From Caulobacteraceae bacterium (GTDB lineage Bacteria; Pseudomonadota; Alphaproteobacteria; Caulobacterales; Caulobacteraceae): 64,000 nt of DNA. A program made the translations under genes and the position numbers. The stretch is taken from NCBI GenBank assembly GCA_027452265.1, contig DAIDGR010000025.1, forward strand, positions 34,683 through 98,682, given 5' to 3'. The notes under the pieces are model-generated. The model did no database searches, was not told the DNA's origin, and saw only the letters and a list, made by a program, of their open reading frames with translations. This document shows, piece after piece, positions 18,305 through 26,052 of the stretch. Every line of letters begins with the position of its first letter. Position 1 is the first letter of the stretch.

Positions 18305-19669
18305 GTGACCGACGCCGCTGCGCCGACCGCCGCGCAAGATGACCTGACGGGCGACGAGCTCGCCGCGGCCGAGGCCGCTTATGACCGGTTCGTCTGGGAC
18401 CACCTGCCGCGCAACTTCGCCGGGCACTTCATCCACGGCGCCCTGGGCATGACGGGCTTTCGCCTGGTCAACAGCCTGACGATCATGCCGGCCTATCTCA
18501 GCCTGCTGTCCGGCGGCTCAGCCCTGTTTGTGGGCCTTGGCCAATCCTTGCAGCAGCTTGGCGGCGTCGTGTCTCCGGTGGTCGGGGCCACCTTTGTCGA
18601 GCATCGAAGGAAGGTCCTGCCCATCTCGATGGTGATGGGCGCGCTGATGCGGGTCCAGGTCCTGATCCTGGGGCTGGCGGGCTTCTTCCTGCACGGCCGC
18701 CCCCTGCTTTACGTCGTGCTCGCCGCCTTGTTTCTGCTGGGACTGTTCTCCGGGGCCCAGGGCGTGGCCTTTCAGCTTCTGCTCGCCAAGGTCATCCCGA
18801 TCACCCGACGCGGAGCCCTGCAGGCCGTGCGCAATATGATCGGCGGTTCGATCGCCGCCGCCCTGGCCTGGTGGGCGGGGGCCTATCTCGTTCAACGCAA
18901 CGTATTCGGCAATGGCTATGGGGTCACCTTCCTGACCGCCTTTGTCCTGACCAGCGCCGGGCTGGCGGCCCTGGGCCTCTTCATGGTCGAGCCCTCGCCG
19001 CCGCGCGTGCGGCCCAAGACGAGGCTTTCCGCCCGCCTGCGCGAGTTTCCGGCCCTGTTCGTTCAGGATCGCGGCTTCATGCTGTTCATGATCGCCCAGA
19101 CCCTGGCCACGGCGGGAAGGATCGGCGCCCCGTTCTACATCCTGTTCGCGGGGCGCTCGATGTCGCTGGACGGCAAGACGGTCGGCCTGCTGTCGCTGAT
19201 CTCCCTCGGCTCGGACACCGTCACCAACCTCCTCTGGGGCCTGACCGGAGACCGCTTCGGCTTCCGCTTCACCTTCTGCCTCTCCCTGATCGTATGGATT
19301 GGCGGCACGGCGCTCCTGATGGCGGCGCCGGACCTCCCCACGGTTCACCTTCTGGGTCTCAACCTCGGCTCGGTGGCGTTCATTCTCGTGGCCTTCTTCG
19401 CCCTCGGCGGGGCGCAGTCCGGCTTTCTGATGAGCTCGCAGACCATGGTCCTGGAGTTCGGCGCGCGCGAGGACGTGCCCATGCGTCTGGCCCTTATGGC
19501 CACCGGTCAGGGGACGATGAACGCTCTGACGCCGCTGGTCGGCGGCCTGATCGCCGCGACCCTGGGCTATGAGGCCCTGTTTGGCGTCTCGGCCGTGTTC
19601 CTGATCGTGTCCCTGATCCTGCTGGTCGCCGTGGTCGAGGAGCCGCGCCTGCGCCGCCGCGCGGCCTAG
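18305..19669 (+). CDS. MFS transporter, unknown substrate
   Basis: 454 residues with about 12 membrane helices after an unusually acidic N-terminus (DDLTGDELAAAEAAYDRF). Internal loops such as VEHRRKVLPISMVMG and TGDRFGFRF are typical of major facilitator proteins. The substrate is not predictable. GTG 18305 is chosen because it begins shortly before the conserved body; there is no clear ribosome-binding site. The TAG stop (19667-19669) lies inside palindromic repeat C, so the repeat supplies the end of the gene. Confidence 0.8.
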   Translation: MTDAAAPTAAQDDLTGDELAAAEAAYDRFVWDHLPRNFAGHFIHGALGMTGFRLVNSLTIMPAYLSLLSGGSALFVGLGQSLQQLGGVVSPVVGATFVEHRRKVLPISMVMGALMRVQVLILGLAGFFLHGRPLLYVVLAALFLLGLFSGAQGVAFQLLLAKVIPITRRGALQAVRNMIGGSIAAALAWWAGAYLVQRNVFGNGYGVTFLTAFVLTSAGLAALGLFMVEPSPPRVRPKTRLSARLREFPALFVQDRGFMLFMIAQTLATAGRIGAPFYILFAGRSMSLDGKTVGLLSLISLGSDTVTNLLWGLTGDRFGFRFTFCLSLIVWIGGTALLMAAPDLPTVHLLGLNLGSVAFILVAFFALGGAQSGFLMSSQTMVLEFGAREDVPMRLALMATGQGTMNALTPLVGGLIAATLGYEALFGVSAVFLIVSLILLVAVVEEPRLRRRAA

Positions 19670-19719
19670 AGCGGATTTCGCACAGACGGAATCGCGATCG
19701 CAGTCGCCATCCGCTCTAG
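19666..19719. repeat. Intergenic palindromic repeat C (supplies the stop codon of the MFS gene)
   Basis: CTAGAGCGGAT (19666-19676) and ATCCGCTCTAG (19709-19719) are perfect 11-bp inverted arms around a 32-base centre. GACGGAATCG (19685-19694) includes a GANTC site and is also found in repeat A. The left arm contains the TAG stop of the MFS gene. Confidence 0.8.
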
Positions 19720-19733
19720 ATTCAAACGTTTAC

Positions 19734-19778
19734 GCGCCGTCTGACCGCCCAGACCGTTCCCATCTGGTCGGACGGCGC
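19734..19778. repeat. Intergenic palindromic repeat D
   Basis: GCGCCGTCTGACC (19734-19746) pairs with GGTCGGACGGCGC (19766-19778), 12 of 13 positions. Inside it, CCAGA/TCTGG forms a shorter stem. It is followed directly by TCTAG, matching the edges of repeats A-C, but has no GANTC site. Confidence 0.7.
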
Positions 19779-19936
19779 TCTAGGCTCAGACCCCATCACA
19801 CGCGCCGCGGACATCGCGTTCAAAGCCATCGTGTTGCGCGCGGGCTTCGGCTATAGGGCGCGCCATCGCGCCGGCGGCGTTGGCCGGCCAATCGTCCAGG
19901 CCCGCCGCTTTGGGCCCCGTTCAAGGAAGTCACACC

Positions 19937-21025
19937 ATGCGTATCGGCGTTCCCACCGAGATCAAGACCCTGGAGTTCCGCGTCGGCGTCACCCCTGGCG
20001 TCGCCCAACGGCTGGTCCGTGAGGGCCATCAGGTGTTCATCGAATCGGGCGCCGGAGCGGGCATCGGCCTCGCCGACCAGGCCTATGTCGATGTCGGCGC
20101 CGCCATCCTGTCCACCGCCGACGAGGTGTTCGAAGCCGCGGACCTGATCGTCAAGGTCAAGGAGCCTCAGCCTGTGGAGATCGCCAGGCTCAAGCCGCGT
20201 CACATCCTGTTCACCTATCTGCACCTCGCCGCCGATCCGGATCAGGCGCGCGGCCTGATGGCGTCCGGCGCCACCTGCATCGCCTACGAGACGATCACCG
20301 ATCGCGCGGGCCGGTTGCCCTTGCTGGCGCCCATGAGCCAGGTCGCGGGGCGGATGGCGGTGGATGTCGGCGCCTATCACCTGATGAAGCCGGCCGGTGG
20401 GCGTGGCCTGCTGCTCGGCGGCGCGCCCGGCGTGCTTCCGGCGCGGGTGCTGATCCTGGGCGGCGGCGTGGCGGGCAAGCACGCGGCGGAAATGGCCGTG
20501 GGCCATGGCGCCGACGTCACCCTGTTCGATATCTCCGCGGCGCGTCTTGAGCAGCTGGACGACCAGTTCGGCGGGCGGCTGAAGACCTGCTACTCGACCC
20601 ACGATCTGGTGGCCGAGGCCCTGCCCACGGCCGATCTCGTCATTGGCTGCGTGCTCATTCCGGGAGCCGCGGCGCCCAAGCTGGTGACCCGGGCCGATCT
20701 GAAGACCATGCGCAAGGGCGCCGTTCTGGTGGACGTGGCGATCGACCAGGGCGGCTGCTTCGAGACCAGCCATCCGACCACCCATGCGGACCCGACCTTC
20801 GTCGTCGACGACATCCTGCACTATTGCGTGGCCAATATGCCCGGCGCGGCGCCTCTGACCTCGACCTATGCCCTGAACGCCGCCACCGCGCCCTACATCT
20901 CGCTTCTGGCGGGACGCGGGGTCGAGGAGGCCTTCGCCGAGGACGCTGGCTTCGCCGCCGGCCTCAATGTCCGCGCCGGACACATCACCCATCCGGCGGT
21001 GGCGCACGATCTGGGCCTGAACTGA
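19937..21025 (+). CDS. ald: Alanine dehydrogenase
   Basis: 362 residues, the usual length. It starts MRIGVPTEIKTLEFRVGVTP, has the KVKEPQ segment and active-site His in YLHLAAD, and a Rossmann motif ILGGGVAGKHAAEMA. It reversibly converts L-alanine to pyruvate and ammonia with NAD+. AAGGAAGT is 8 bases before the ATG. It stands alone between the repeat-rich gap and the protease gene. Pyruvate/PEP metabolism links it loosely to pckG, but the two are separate units. Confidence 0.95.
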   Translation: MRIGVPTEIKTLEFRVGVTPGVAQRLVREGHQVFIESGAGAGIGLADQAYVDVGAAILSTADEVFEAADLIVKVKEPQPVEIARLKPRHILFTYLHLAADPDQARGLMASGATCIAYETITDRAGRLPLLAPMSQVAGRMAVDVGAYHLMKPAGGRGLLLGGAPGVLPARVLILGGGVAGKHAAEMAVGHGADVTLFDISAARLEQLDDQFGGRLKTCYSTHDLVAEALPTADLVIGCVLIPGAAAPKLVTRADLKTMRKGAVLVDVAIDQGGCFETSHPTTHADPTFVVDDILHYCVANMPGAAPLTSTYALNAATAPYISLLAGRGVEEAFAEDAGFAAGLNVRAGHITHPAVAHDLGLN

Positions 21026-21128
21026 CCCGAGGGCGCGCGCGGGGGAGGGCGCTTTTCTTCCCCGCGCCGCTTGCCAGGACTGGCGGCCTGGGCTTGATGA
21101 TCCCTCGGGTCGAGGGATGGAGGGTCGC

Positions 21129-23723
21129 ATGGGCGCCAAGCGCGGCGGGCATATTCGCGTCACAGCGGGGGCCGTCTGCGCCCTGGCCCTGACGGGGCTC
21201 TTCTCCGGGGCGCCTCACGCCCTGGCGGCCCCCGCGCCCGGACCGGCTCAGGCCGCCGCGCAGGCCCATGCCAGCGACGCGTTCGCCAAGGCGACCCTGG
21301 GCTTTACGCGCAAAGACGGACTCCTTGCCCTCTATGTGGACGCCAAGGCGGGCCGGGTGCTCGCCCTCCTGCCCCCGGACGGGCAGGGGACCTTCGGCGA
21401 ATATCTTTACCAGACCTATATGCGCAGCGGCATCGGCTCGACCCCGATCGGGGTTGACCGCTCCAATCCCGGCCGGACCCGGGTGTTGCGGTTCCGTCGC
21501 GCCGGTCCGCGCATGGCCGCCGAACTGGAGAACTTCGCCTTCCGCGCCGACGGCGGCTCGGCCGACGAAGCCCAGGCGGTGCGCGAGTCGTTTCCGCCCT
21601 CGCAGGTCTGGTCGGGCGAGATCCTGGCCTTTGCCCCCGATGGCGCCGCCCTGGTGGATCTGACCAGCTTCCTGACCCGCGACGCGTTTGGCGTGATCGA
21701 TGCGCTCAAGCGCGCCGACCAGGGCGTCTTTCATCTGGCCGAGGATCGCGCCTTCGCGGACGTCGACGGGATCGGGGCATTTCCGGACAATCTGGAGTTT
21801 GACGCCCACGAGACCTTCGTCGGGGACAGCCCGGGCCGCGAGTTGCAGCGCCTGGCGCCTGACCCCCACGCCATCACCCTGATCGAACACCAGTCGCTGA
21901 TCCGCCTGCCGCCTCCGGGCTTCACGCCGCGCCTCGCCGATCCGCGCACCGGGACGTTCAGCGAGCTGGTGGCCAATTACGGGGCCAGCCTGGACCAGCC
22001 GACCGTCTATCGTCTGGCCGAGCGATTCCGGCTGGAGAAGACCGATCCCACCGCCGCGCGCTCGACGGTGAAGAAGCCGATCGTGTTCTATGTCGATCGC
22101 GCCGCCCCCGAGCCCATCCGCCAGGCCCTGCTCGACGGCGCCCGCTGGTGGTCCAAGGCCTTCGACGACGCCGGCTTCATCGACGCCTTCAAGGTCGACG
22201 TGCTGCCTCCAGGGGTAAGCCCGCTGGACGCCCGCTACAACATCATCAACTGGGTGCACCGCCAGACTCGGGGCTGGTCCTACGGCTATGCGGTGACCGA
22301 CCCGCGCACGGGCGAAATCGTCAAGGGATCGGTGCTGTTGGGCTCGCTCCGGGTGCGCCAGGACCGGATGATCTTCGAAGGCCTCGTGGGCGCGGACAAG
22401 ACCGGGACCGGGACGCCGGACGATCCGATCGTCATCTCTCTGGCGCGCCTGCGCCAACTGGCCGTGCACGAGACCGGCCACGCGCTTGGCCTCGCCCACA
22501 ACTTTGCCGGCAGCACCTATGACGACCGGGCCTCGGTGATGGATTATCCGCCGCCGCGCATAGGGATCACGCCCGACGGCGCGCTCGATTTCAGCCACGC
22601 CTATCAGGTAGGGGTCGGCGCCTGGGACGCGTTCGCGATCAAGTGGCTCTATAGCGAGGTTCCCGCCGGCGCGGCCGGTCGGGCGGATCTGGAGCGCATG
22701 GTCGAGGACGGCTATGCGCACGGCCTGCGCTATGTGCGCGACGAGGACGCCCGGCCCACCGGATCGGCCCAGCCCTATGGCGCCCTCTGGGACGACGGCC
22801 CCGACAGCGTCGCCAGCCTCGCCCATGTCATGCAGGTGCGGCGCATCGCCCTCGACCACTTCGGGCCTGGCGCCCTGCCGCAAGGCGCTCCGCTCTCGGA
22901 CCTGCGCCGGGTGATTGTGCCGATCTATCTGTTCCACCGCTATGAAGTGGACTCCGTCGCCAAATCCATTGGCGGCGTCGATTTCGCCTATGGCGTGCGC
23001 GGCGGGCCGGTGCATGAGGCGACGCCAGTGGACGGGGCGCGGCAGCGCCAGGCGCTGAAGGCGCTTCTGGCCACCCTCGACCCGGCGGCGCTCAGCCTGC
23101 CGCCTCATCTGATCGACACCTTGTCGGCCGGCCGCGATGGGGCCGAGGATCGGGCCTACGACATCGAGGTGTTCGGCGACCCGCAGTCGCCGGTCTTCAG
23201 TCTCGACGCCGCCGTGAACGCCGCCGCCGACGTGACCCTGGCCAATCTGCTGGATCCCGATCGGCTTGCGCGCGTCGCCGAACAGGGGGCCCGCGATCCT
23301 TCGCAACTCAGCCTGGGCGAGCTTCTCGACGCTGCGGTGGGGCAGGTCTTCGAGTCCAGGCCCTTGTCGGGGGAGGCGGCTCAGGTCCGCCGCGACGTTC
23401 AGGCCCGCCTGGTGATCAAGCTGGCCCGGTTGACGCAAGACGCCACTGTGTCTCCGGCGGTCAGCGCGGCGGCGCGCGCGCGGCTCGACCGGTTGGGCGC
23501 TGATCTGTCCCACCGCTCCGGCGGAGACCCGGCGGAGATGGCCCAGGCCTCCTGGCTCAGCGATCTGATCCTCGACAAGGCGCCTGGAGCGCTGGCGCGG
23601 CTCGTCGCCGCCGACCGGACCTACGAGCCGCCGCCCGGCATGCCGATCGGTGATGGCGACGAGACCTGCTGGTTCTGTGAAGGGACCGCCAGCTTTGGCG
23701 AGGCGCCCGGCCCGGCGTCCTGA
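21129..23723 (+). CDS. Secreted zinc metalloprotease of the DUF4953/DUF5117 type
   Basis: 864 residues. A signal peptide (VTAGAVCALALTGLFSGAPHALAAP) is followed by a beta-rich N-terminal region and the metzincin zinc site HETGHALGLAHN at 447-458 (His447, Glu448, His451, His457). VMDYPPPRI after it resembles the Met-turn. Such proteins are large periplasmic or outer-membrane-associated proteases of poorly known substrate. A C-terminal CWFC pair is unusual and may form a disulfide. ATG 21129 has GGAGGG 5 bases upstream; ATG 21117 is an in-frame alternative. Confidence 0.88.
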   Translation: MGAKRGGHIRVTAGAVCALALTGLFSGAPHALAAPAPGPAQAAAQAHASDAFAKATLGFTRKDGLLALYVDAKAGRVLALLPPDGQGTFGEYLYQTYMRSGIGSTPIGVDRSNPGRTRVLRFRRAGPRMAAELENFAFRADGGSADEAQAVRESFPPSQVWSGEILAFAPDGAALVDLTSFLTRDAFGVIDALKRADQGVFHLAEDRAFADVDGIGAFPDNLEFDAHETFVGDSPGRELQRLAPDPHAITLIEHQSLIRLPPPGFTPRLADPRTGTFSELVANYGASLDQPTVYRLAERFRLEKTDPTAARSTVKKPIVFYVDRAAPEPIRQALLDGARWWSKAFDDAGFIDAFKVDVLPPGVSPLDARYNIINWVHRQTRGWSYGYAVTDPRTGEIVKGSVLLGSLRVRQDRMIFEGLVGADKTGTGTPDDPIVISLARLRQLAVHETGHALGLAHNFAGSTYDDRASVMDYPPPRIGITPDGALDFSHAYQVGVGAWDAFAIKWLYSEVPAGAAGRADLERMVEDGYAHGLRYVRDEDARPTGSAQPYGALWDDGPDSVASLAHVMQVRRIALDHFGPGALPQGAPLSDLRRVIVPIYLFHRYEVDSVAKSIGGVDFAYGVRGGPVHEATPVDGARQRQALKALLATLDPAALSLPPHLIDTLSAGRDGAEDRAYDIEVFGDPQSPVFSLDAAVNAAADVTLANLLDPDRLARVAEQGARDPSQLSLGELLDAAVGQVFESRPLSGEAAQVRRDVQARLVIKLARLTQDATVSPAVSAAARARLDRLGADLSHRSGGDPAEMAQASWLSDLILDKAPGALARLVAADRTYEPPPGMPIGDGDETCWFCEGTASFGEAPGPAS

Positions 23724-23810
23724 CCGGGCCCACCTGACCTCGATCTCCTGACCCTCGCGCGTCAGGCGCGATGTTCGGGGCGGGACGCCCTGTTCCCCCG
23801 AAAGCGGTAG

Positions 23811-23858
23811 CCCTTGGGCGCGTCAACCCTTGGGCGCGTTAACCCTTGGACGCGCGCC
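23811..23858 (+). repeat. Three-unit 16-bp tandem repeat upstream of mraZ
   Basis: CCCTTGGGCGCGTCAA (23811-23826), CCCTTGGGCGCGTTAA (23827-23842) and CCCTTGGACGCGCGCC (23843-23858) follow each other with no gap. Units 1 and 2 differ at one base; unit 3 diverges at its end. They lie 35 bases upstream of the LexA-type box. Whether they bind a regulator is unknown. Confidence 0.8.
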
Positions 23859-23892
23859 TGGCGGCGCTGCGCACGTCCGAGCGCCCGCAAAT

Positions 23893-23907
23893 GTTCTTTG
23901 TATGTTC
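23893..23907 (+). promoter_or_regulatory. LexA-type SOS box upstream of the cell-division operon
   Basis: GTTCTTTGTATGTTC is an exact match to the alphaproteobacterial LexA consensus, a direct repeat GTTC-N7-GTTC. It lies in the AT-richest stretch of the gap, 180 bases upstream of mraZ. Site position relative to the transcription start is unknown, because no clear promoter hexamers are seen. Confidence 0.65.
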
Positions 23908-23923
23908 TGAAATTAACCTTTGT

Positions 23924-23973
23924 CGCCCCAGTCTAGGGGCGGCTTTCGACTGAAATCGCCCCAATTTAGGGCG
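23924..23973. promoter_or_regulatory. Twin palindromes upstream of mraZ
   Basis: CGCCCC-AGTCTA-GGGGCG (23924-23941) and CGCCCC-AATTTA-GGGCG (23957-23973) are similar inverted repeats repeated directly with a 33-bp period, about three helical turns. This suggests two same-face binding sites for an unidentified regulator, between the LexA box and the MraZ boxes. Confidence 0.55.
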
Positions 23974-23989
23974 TCTTGTGTCATTGTAT

Positions 23990-24023
23990 CCCAATCCATC
24001 CCATGTTAACCCATTCGGACCCT
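23990..24023 (-). promoter_or_regulatory. MraZ-type binding boxes (three TGGG repeats, 10-bp spacing)
   Basis: CCCA occurs at 23990, 24000 and 24010, exactly 10 bp apart, with a CCCT at 24020. On the minus strand these are TGGG repeats. E. coli MraZ binds direct TGGGN repeats separated by 5 bases upstream of its own operon, so the spacing matches. The last box ends 64-74 bases before the mraZ start. Confidence 0.7.
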
Positions 24024-24086
24024 GTGGCGTCGGCTCCCTAGGCGCTGGCGTCGCGCGGCGGGGCTCAAGGAGAGGTTCCGGGCGCG

Positions 24087-24551
24087 GTGTTCATCTCAAC
24101 GGCCGAGAAACAGCTGGACGCCAAGCGGCGCATCGTTCTGCCGCAGGATTTCCGCGCGGCCGCGGCCGGCCCGTTCGACGGCGTGTTCTGCTTTCCCTCG
24201 ATTGAGGCCGACTGCCTGGAGGGCGGCGGCCAGGCCCTGTTCGAGACCTATCGCGGCCTGATTGAGGAATTGCCCTTCGGCGATCCGCTGCGCAGCGCCC
24301 TGGAGGTCAGCGTCTATGGCGGTCTGAGCCGGCTGGCCTTCGACACGGCAGGCCGCATCACGCTTCCCGAGACCCTGTGCGAACGCTTTGGCCTGACCGA
24401 CTGGGTCGCCGTCGTGGGACTGGGCGAGCGCTTCCAGATCTGGTCGCGCGACGCGTTCCGGGCGCATCGGGATCGTCAGCTGGCCGCCGCCCGCGAGGGC
24501 CTGCCGGCGTTCCGCGCCCAGCAGCGCCTTGCCCGGGCGTCCGCATCATGA
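24087..24551 (+). CDS. mraZ: Transcriptional regulator MraZ
   Basis: 154 residues with two SpoVT/AbrB-type half-domains marked by [13 protein letters not shown] (near 13) and [13 protein letters not shown] (near 88). MraZ forms a ring-shaped DNA-binding oligomer and regulates the dcw operon, including its own promoter. The first DxKGR motif is altered to DAKRR here. GTG 24087 is used; AAGGAGAGG is 11 bases upstream, a rather long spacing. The stop overlaps the rsmH start by 4 bases. Confidence 0.93.
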   Translation: MFISTAEKQLDAKRRIVLPQDFRAAAAGPFDGVFCFPSIEADCLEGGGQALFETYRGLIEELPFGDPLRSALEVSVYGGLSRLAFDTAGRITLPETLCERFGLTDWVAVVGLGERFQIWSRDAFRAHRDRQLAAAREGLPAFRAQQRLARASAS

Positions 24552-25546
24552 GCCGGTCGCGTCGCGCGCCTGTCCGCGCCGTTGCGCCGGTCGACGGGGC
24601 GGCGCCGTCGACCTCCGGGCCGCACGCGCCGGTCCTGCTGGCCGAGGTGCTCGAGGCGCTGAGCCCCGCGCCCGGCGAGGTGGTCGTGGACGGCACCTTC
24701 GGGGCCGGAGGCTATAGCCGCGCCTTCCTGGCGGCGGGCGCTCAGGTCGTGGCCTTTGATCGGGACCCCTCCGCGCGGCGGTTCGCCGCGGAGCTGGAGG
24801 CCCTGCCGGGCTTCCGCTTTGTGCTGGCGCCCTTCTCGACGCTCGCCAGCGCCGTCGGGCCGGGCGGCGCGGACGCCGTGGCTCTGGACCTCGGGGTCTC
24901 CTCCATGCAGCTCGACGAGGCGGAGAGGGGCTTTTCCCTGCGCCGCGACGGTCCGCTGGACATGCGCATGTCGGATGCCGGAGCCACCGCCGCCGACCTC
25001 GTCAATGAGGCCTCGCCCGAGACCCTGATCGACATCTTCCGCCGGTATGGGGAAGAGCCCCAGGCGCGCCGCGTGGCCAAGGCGATCGTGCGCCGCCGGG
25101 CCCTGGCGCCGTTCCTGCGCACCCTCGATCTCGCCGAGGTCGTGGAGCAGGCCCTGGGGGGGCGGCGCGGTCTTCGCATTCATCCCGCCACACGCGTTTT
25201 CCAGGCTCTCCGAATCGCGGTCAACGAAGAGCTGGTCGAGCTTGAAGACGGATTGGCGGCGGCGGAGACAGTGCTCAAGGCGGGGGGACGTCTGGCGGTG
25301 GTCACCTTCCACTCGCTCGAGGATCGGATCGTGAAGGCGTTCCTGCAGATCAGGGCGGGTCACACCCCTGCCGGCTCGCGCCACGCGCCGCCGCGGGCGG
25401 CGGGTCCTGCCCCCAGCTTCACCCTCGTGGAGCGCAGCGCCCGTGTCCCGGGCGAGGCCGAGATCGCGGCCAATCCGCGCGCCCGCTCCGCCAAACTGCG
25501 CTGGGCCATACGTACGGCCGCGCCCCCCTGGGGGATGGCGGCGTGA
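24548..25546 (+). CDS. rsmH: 16S rRNA (cytosine1402-N4)-methyltransferase
   Basis: 332 residues. SAM-binding motif [15 protein letters not shown] is near residue 47, [19 protein letters not shown] in the middle, and [13 protein letters not shown] near the C-terminal third. These are all signatures of RsmH (MraW). It methylates C1402 of 16S rRNA in the decoding centre. It is the second gene of the dcw operon; ATGA overlap with mraZ and GTGA overlap with ftsL indicate coupled translation. Confidence 0.96.
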   Translation: MSRSRRAPVRAVAPVDGAAPSTSGPHAPVLLAEVLEALSPAPGEVVVDGTFGAGGYSRAFLAAGAQVVAFDRDPSARRFAAELEALPGFRFVLAPFSTLASAVGPGGADAVALDLGVSSMQLDEAERGFSLRRDGPLDMRMSDAGATAADLVNEASPETLIDIFRRYGEEPQARRVAKAIVRRRALAPFLRTLDLAEVVEQALGGRRGLRIHPATRVFQALRIAVNEELVELEDGLAAAETVLKAGGRLAVVTFHSLEDRIVKAFLQIRAGHTPAGSRHAPPRAAGPAPSFTLVERSARVPGEAEIAANPRARSAKLRWAIRTAAPPWGMAA

Positions 25547-26052
25547 TCAATCCCTTCGCCCTCTTCACCCGGCGTGTTCGCGGCTTTCGGGTCATCGACA
25601 TCGCCGCCGTCGCGGTGATCCTGGTCACCGCCCTGGCCACCTATGCCTTCAAGACCTCGGCCGGAGCCGAGGACGCCGACTCCGCGAGCCTCGAGGCGCG
25701 GATCGTGGCTGAGCAGCAGCGTATCCGCCTGCTCAATGCGGAGCTTGCCAAGCTTGACGATCCAAGCCGCATCGAGGACCTGTCCAGCCGCTATCTGGGC
25801 ATGGGCGCGGAAACCGCCAAGCAGGACATTACCCTGACCGACCTGCCCAGCCTCGCCAACCGGCCGGAGCCTGCGCCGCCGGCGGTTCAGGCGACGACGG
25901 CCGCCGACCCGGAAGCCGTCCCCACGCGCATCGACGATGCGTCCGCCGCGGGCCCGGTCCCGGCCTCCAAGCCCGCCTCGGCCCCGTCGGCGAAGCCCGC
26001 CGCGGTCAAACCGAACCCCGCCGCCCGGCCGGTCGTGCGGAGGGCGGGATGA
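25543..26052 (+). CDS. ftsL: Cell division protein FtsL
   Basis: 169 residues with a short cytoplasmic N-terminus, one membrane helix (about 17-36) and a coiled-coil-like segment [20 protein letters not shown] ending in [15 protein letters not shown]. This is the bitopic layout of FtsL, which links FtsB/FtsQ to the FtsWI synthase at the septum. The last 60 residues are a Pro/Ala/Lys tail, longer than in E. coli (121 residues). It starts at GTG and overlaps rsmH and ftsI by 4 bases each. Confidence 0.88.
   Translation: MINPFALFTRRVRGFRVIDIAAVAVILVTALATYAFKTSAGAEDADSASLEARIVAEQQRIRLLNAELAKLDDPSRIEDLSSRYLGMGAETAKQDITLTDLPSLANRPEPAPPAVQATTAADPEAVPTRIDDASAAGPVPASKPASAPSAKPAAVKPNPAARPVVRRAG

Larger units (their letters stand above)
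23724..24086. other. 363-base gap before mraZ: regulatory region of the dcw operon
   Basis: No gene is seen. The stretch holds, in order, a tandem repeat (23811-23858), a LexA-type box (23893-23907), two palindromes (23924-23973) and MraZ-type boxes (23990-24023). TTAACC half-sites occur at 23913 and 24005, but there is no full TTAA-N7-TTAA CtrA site. I do not see a confident -35/-10 pair. Confidence 0.8.

Noticed and set aside
20985..23513. 842-residue open reading frame on the minus strand opposite the metalloprotease gene
   Set aside because: It is a GC-rich shadow frame; the plus-strand frame has a signal peptide and an intact HExxHxxGxxH zinc site. Its translation has no recognisable domain.
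23913..24010. CtrA binding site at mraZ
   Set aside because: Only single TTAACC half-sites are present; the full TTAA-N7-TTAA pattern is missing.
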